64,000 nucleotides of DNA, from positions 496,001-560,000 of the forward strand of contig VWYX01000342.1 of NCBI GenBank assembly GCA_013396525.1. The letters run 5' to 3'. This DNA comes from Chaetorhynchus papuensis (taxonomy: Eukaryota; Chordata; Aves; Passeriformes; Rhipiduridae). A program made the translations under genes and the position numbers. Shown here piece after piece: positions 61,372-64,000 of this stretch; position 1 is the stretch's first letter, and every line of letters starts with the position of its first letter. The notes below the pieces were generated by a model. The model did not search any database. It was given only the letters and a program-made list of their open reading frames with translations, and was not told the origin of the DNA.

Positions 61372-63455
61372 TAGAAAAGGCAAATAGGAAAACAACCCAC
61401 TCCCTAGCAGATATAAACACCTGAATAAAACACATTTGCCATATATTTATTTCAACCCAACAAAAACATTGCCTCATCAGGTAAGACACGCAAGAGGAAG
61501 TGTTAGATGAAAGAGCCTTTGTTTGCTGTCTCTGGCGTATTTTATCAAAACAGGGAGGGCTACCACAGAAATATAAATCTAAAAAAATCTAACTGTATTT
61601 TGGGAGGAAACATCCTATTAGAAGTGAATGGAAATTGTCCTAGGAGATGAAGCCAAAGTTTTCAATTGGCCATTAAAACAAATTGAAACTACTGCAAACC
61701 ACACAGTGGAGATGTAATAAAGTATGGTTGAGTGAGTGAGCTATTACATTTTACATCCCACACTGATGAAATGTTCTTGCAGTGTTATGCCAGAATGACT
61801 TCATAGTAAACTGTGATAATCTGTGGAGATAGGAATTGCCTGGATAAATTCATAAAGGAGATTTGGTCAGTGTGGTTTTCGTGGTATCAGAAGCATCTTC
61901 CTGGGATCAAAAAAACCTTCCACTGAATACTCCTAAAATCAGAAGTTGATTGTCTCCTGAAAAGAGCATATAAAGATTTATACCTTTTATATATATCCAA
62001 CAGTCTCAAAGGACAGATTATGCTCTTATTGAACTAATTATCATTATTCTTTTATGGTCAAAAACATTTTATTACCAGAAGATTAAGCAAAGTTCTGAGC
62101 AGTGTGCTTGATGATGCCACACTAACAATATTTAATGAGAATTATTATCAGATTTTTTCAAAGATGTCATGACTTTTATGAATGGTGGTTGTCACAGTAA
62201 AAAGAGGAGTAAAATTGAGTAAAATAACTCTAGAATTTTTTGTCATCCCGTCATGTTTCTGTATCAAAATTCAGCATGCAAAGTCATTGGTGGTTCGGAT
62301 TACTGGAAAGAGTGGACAGAGACTGTGACATGAACTACTGTAATCTAAGGGAACAGAACTAACTACTTAACAAGGAATTCTTTGACAAAACTAAATATAA
62401 ATCTAGTTTCCCTCAAAGTTGTGTTGGTTTCACTAAACTAATTCAATCCAATATTTTTAGGCTATTTCACTCAAGACAAAAAACCAATGCCTTCTAGTGA
62501 AGGAAAATTTAATTATTTCTTTTATGTCAAACCAATATTTTAAGCCAACTCAAACTTGATACAGAAACCCTCCCTTGCAGTAAAGAGACTAGTTGTTTCT
62601 TCTAGAGATGTAAATTATCGATTCATATAATACATTACATTTCTTCTAGATGCTATTTCTCATTTTCTTTTCAAAGAATCAAACCCAAATATGCTCTCAT
62701 TCTTTTCTCTAAGTTCGGTCTAGCAAGAAATAGATAAGAATAAGCACATGATGATATTGTTTTATATACAGTTTATTTATTTCAAGAGATAGAAAACTGC
62801 AGAGTATGCTTTAAGAATTATAGGCCATATACTTTTATTTTCAAATTTTGGGATTTTTTTGATTCATTAGCTGAAAATAGCTGAAAGAATGCTTTTTTAC
62901 TAGGTAATTAAACAAGATTTAAATATTTGATAATGACTTTATTTAAAGGGAAATAGTCTGTTTTTATTTTTAGCAAATTTTTGATTATGATTTCTTATTG
63001 TTGTATACAAAATTGCAAACACAAAAATTACTACACCAAATGTTCAGAACTTCTGTCTTTTTTTTTTGTTTGTTTTACTTCATATGAAATTTTGAACCTC
63101 TTTCTTTTAGTCCTCAAAATAAAGCCATGCTCACTTAATTTCCTATAGAGAGCCAGTACTGATATTCAGTGAATCCTGTGGAAACTAAAGACTGAACAAG
63201 TAGGGAATACAGATTTGAATTGAGGTCACATGTAGTGCCAAGTCAGGTCTGACAAAAGAGAGAGGTTATAGGAAATGACAGAGATAAAGTCGTATTGCTG
63301 AAGGGATTTCTTTTGTGGCTGGTGGCTGTGACAGAATTCTGCCTAACATATAGCAACCGTTTGATTTCTTTTTAGGAAATACTTTTAATTATGTTACGAT
63401 AAATAATAGTTTCTGAAGTTAGACATAACTTATCTTTATTTATTCCCTGGAATTA

Positions 63456-63590
63456 CTTGAGGCCAGGTTGGATGGGGCTTTGAGCAACCTGGTCTAGTGG
63501 AAGTTGTCCCTGCCCATGGCAGGGAGTTGGACCCAGATGATCTTTAAGGTCCCTTCCAACCCAAACCATTCAATGATTCTGTGATTCGTT
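63456..63590 (+). mobile_element. CR1 LINE 3' terminal fragment
   Basis: Begins at GAGGCCAGGTTGGATGGGGC, passes through GGTCCCTTCCAACCCAAACC and ends with the tail repeat (CAATGATTCTGTGATTCG). Only the last portion of ORF2 and the 3' UTR remain, about 130 bp. The tail is better preserved than in the other copies here and the sequence is close to the copy ending at 33240, so the two probably belong to related subfamilies. Confidence 0.93.
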
Positions 63591-64000
63591 AATCTTATTT
63601 GGCAGGCAACACCTTTTGTGTCCAAGTACAAACCATTTCTGTGACAGTGGCTCAAGTATCTACTGTTCCCCTTTCAGGTGACTCAGCTGCCATGTGCACA
63701 CAGAGCATTTGAGCTCAGGCTTTTCTTTCATTCCAGCAATGCTATCAGCATGATCATCCCCAGAGAGCAGCAGGTTTTGATTTTTTGGCCATATCAAGAC
63801 TCATTACCTCTTCTAGGGGTTGTGGAATCAACAGTAAGATCCCTTGTCCACTGTCTTGTTGCTTAACAGCTTGTGTGTAATTTAGAAACAACTTTACCAA
63901 TTTAAATATTTCTTGATGTTACAATGATATAATTCACTGTTGATAGCTATACAGTTGTCATGGTAACAAAGGAATTGTAAGCATTGATTTTTTACTTCTA
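63591..64000. other. Noncoding or possible exon-bearing tail of the window
   Basis: The stretch holds a pyrimidine-rich AG (GTTCCCCTTTCAG, ending 63677) followed by an open plus frame at 63678-63866 and a possible donor at ACAGTAAGA (GT at 63834-63835). The peptide, containing PCAHRAFELRLFFHSS, is not recognised. There is not enough to call an exon. Confidence 0.3.

Larger units (their letters stand above)
60084..63455. other. AT-rich noncoding DNA, no gene recognised
   Basis: No gene was recognised. Structures include a 9-bp inverted repeat at 60464-60485, a two-copy 27-bp-spaced direct repeat (TGGCAAAATTAA at 60484 and 60511) and a CCAA/A20 stretch at 61337-61371. Confidence 0.55.

Noticed and set aside
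1..64000. tRNA, rRNA, small nuclear RNA genes, CRISPR arrays or bacterial-type operons
   Set aside because: No B-box-like GGTTCGAATCC context, no recognised RNA gene landmarks and no regularly spaced repeats were found on either strand.

Overview
This 64-kb window looks like vertebrate nuclear DNA, almost certainly from a bird. It is AT-rich, has no dense gene array, and contains 5'-truncated CR1 LINE copies ending in the usual avian CR1 3' tail. It also holds one GC-rich solo LTR whose start and end I recognise from a common avian ERVL-like LTR family. These assignments rest on pattern memory, since no database search was run. There are no bacterial-type operons, tRNA or rRNA genes, or CRISPR arrays. 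Nearly all open frames of 60-130 codons are what AT-rich noncoding DNA gives by chance, so the window is best read as a gene desert or the inside of a very large intron.

Layout. From 1 to 22.5 kb the sequence is unannotated AT-rich DNA with small repeats and short hairpins: a duplicated POU octamer near 0.7 kb, a 3 x 10-bp repeat at 6971-7000 and a perfect hairpin at 8776-8798. A GC-rich block of unknown origin lies at about 22.52-22.75 kb. A complete solo LTR occupies 28367-29511, flanked by the 5-bp duplication GTGGT and carrying an internal 40-bp minisatellite. A CR1 3' fragment lies at about 32.79-33.24 kb. The only non-repeat segment that resembles a conserved coding exon is at 36826-36922: 97 bp, pyrimidine-rich acceptor, GTAAGT donor, one open frame; its gene was not identified. 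A probable minus-strand CR1 scrap is at about 39.48-39.57 kb, just upstream of two back-to-back perfect hairpins at 39860-39920.

A second CR1 fragment, preceded by an unexplained segment, is at about 45.69-46.20 kb. A perfect 23-bp inverted repeat with a 4-nt loop is at 57580-57629. The longest CR1 copy, about 58.64-60.08 kb, keeps much of the reverse transcriptase and C-terminal part of ORF2 but is dead: it has several frameshifts, an in-frame stop, and a two-residue deletion in the catalytic FADD motif. A CR1 3' tail lies at about 63.46-63.59 kb.

No new multi-gene system is visible. The items most worth checking are the long perfect hairpin at 57.6 kb, the orphan exon at 36.8 kb, the double hairpin at 39.9 kb and the GC-rich block at 22.5 kb.
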